From Limimaricola pyoseonensis (GTDB lineage: Bacteria > Pseudomonadota > Alphaproteobacteria > Rhodobacterales > Rhodobacteraceae), in contig NZ_FNAT01000002.1 of the NCBI RefSeq assembly GCF_900102015.1, positions 310,001 to 374,000 of the forward strand: a DNA stretch of 64,000 nucleotides. The letters run 5' to 3'. A model generated the notes under the pieces. The model saw nothing but the letters and a program-made list of their open reading frames with translations. It did no database searches and had not been told where the DNA came from. Of the stretch, positions 63,552-64,000 are shown piece after piece. Each line of letters starts with the position of its first letter. The first letter of the stretch is position 1. The position numbers and the translations under genes were made by a program.

Positions 63552-64000
63552 CTAGGCCAGCTCCAGCCGCATCACGTGCTGCGGCCCGGCCGCGCCGCCG
63601 TGGTAGAGCGTGCCGTCGTCGATCCAGCCGCCGCGCAGATAGGTCTGCCGGGCCGCCGGGTTGCGGCAGTTCACCGTGAGCCAGATCCGGCGCAGGTCGG
63701 GATAGGCGGCACGGAGGTAGCCGGGCAGCTGCCCGAACGCCGCGCCGCCGATGCCGCGCCCCTGGTGGCGGGCGTCGATCATCACGCCGCGCAGCCCCCA
63801 GGCGCCGGCCTCCGCGAAATGCCGCCCGTCCTCGTAGGCCCGGTCGACTTTGAAGAGGCCGACCGGCGCGCCGCCCGCGAGGATCACGTGCACCTCGATG
63901 CCGGCGCGGTCGTCGCCGAGAATGGTGACGGCGGTGCCGGAGAACTGCTCCTGCTCGGGCAGGGGGCGCAGCGCGCGCAGCACCGGCAGGTGGTCGGGGT
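63552..64000 (-). CDS. GNAT-family acetyltransferase (5' end beyond window)
   Basis: At least 149 residues of a GNAT enzyme. The acetyl-CoA loop is Arg-His-Gln-Gly-Arg-Gly-Ile-Gly-Gly-Ala-Ala-Phe, with Asn-Cys-Arg-Asn-Pro-Ala-Ala-Arg in the last third. The frame is open to the right edge and the first visible residues (His-Leu-Pro-Val-Leu-Arg-Ala-Leu-Arg) look internal, so the true start lies outside. The in-frame GTG at 63983 is probably not the start. Substrate unknown. Confidence 0.82.
   Translation of the reverse strand, partial: PDHLPVLRALRPLPEQEQFSGTAVTILGDDRAGIEVHVILAGGAPVGLFKVDRAYEDGRHFAEAGAWGLRGVMIDARHQGRGIGGAAFGQLPGYLRAAYPDLRRIWLTVNCRNPAARQTYLRGGWIDDGTLYHGGAAGPQHVMRLELA

Overview
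The window is a very GC-rich chromosomal segment of an alphaproteobacterium, most likely Rhodobacterales/Rhodobacteraceae. The evidence is the mix of lineage-typical small families (DUF2842, DUF6476, DUF6324, MmcB), the hom-glpX-recJ order, a tRNA-His without G-1 and with A73, alphaproteobacterial RNase P RNA and 6S-like RNA genes, and abundant high-affinity importers (TTT, TRAP, TAXI-TRAP, ABC). No rRNA operon, CRISPR array, prophage or intact insertion sequence was seen. Most of the segment is ordinary chromosome, coding on both strands with short gaps.

Layout. 1-4.4 kb: a tripartite tricarboxylate transporter (tctCBA) divergent from its two-component system (tctDE; tctE is cut by the left edge). 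4.4-7.3 kb: a large hybrid histidine kinase, divergent from a five-gene TRAP run at 7.5-12.3 kb (SBP, two permeases, amidase, small membrane protein). 12.3-15 kb: glycerate kinase and 6-phosphogluconate dehydrogenase. 15.2-16.1 kb: a TbpB-like lipoprotein and two identical tRNA-Glu genes. 16.2-20.5 kb: recJ, glpX and hom. 20.6-23.7 kb: a lipoprotein and three TadE/TadG-type genes. 23.9-28.7 kb: glutamate dehydrogenase, a UPF0173 hydrolase, an alkaline-ceramidase-like protein and gatCA. 28.7-30.8 kb: an excalibur-type lipoprotein, an AmpD-like amidase, RNase P RNA and rpmG.

31.2-34.7 kb: a TAXI-type TRAP operon (SBP, DUF1850, fused permease). 34.8-41.6 kb: seven minus-strand genes, a polar amino-acid ABC importer followed by a glutamine amidotransferase, a gamma-glutamylpolyamine-synthetase-like enzyme and an FAD oxidase, which together look like uptake and gamma-glutamylation of an amine or amino acid. 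41.7-48.5 kb: TerB, RlmJ, a MipA-like porin, GNAT, pyrG, secG, purA and DUF2842. 48.6-51.1 kb: an unusual 841-residue acidic low-complexity protein. 51.3-54.1 kb: thiamine pyrophosphokinase, then ribB-ribH-nusB. 54.2-55.8 kb: an SH3 protein, a 6S-like RNA with a good promoter, MmcB, DUF6324 and tRNA-His. 56-58 kb is relatively AT-richer and looks accessory: a LysR regulator, two doubtful small ORFs and a 77-bp inverted-repeat element. 58.1-64 kb: SPW-repeat protein, DUF6476 and a pseudouridine synthase with overlapping start codons, rpoH, two oxidoreductases, a secreted protein with a charged helix and acidic tail, and a GNAT gene cut by the right edge.

The main regulatory patterns are a perfect 11-12 bp GC hairpin between the binding-protein gene and the next transport gene in three unrelated importer operons, an 11-bp-period direct repeat in the tctD-tctC divergent region, and a dispersed intergenic repeat present twice, one copy of which carries a four-run G-tract.
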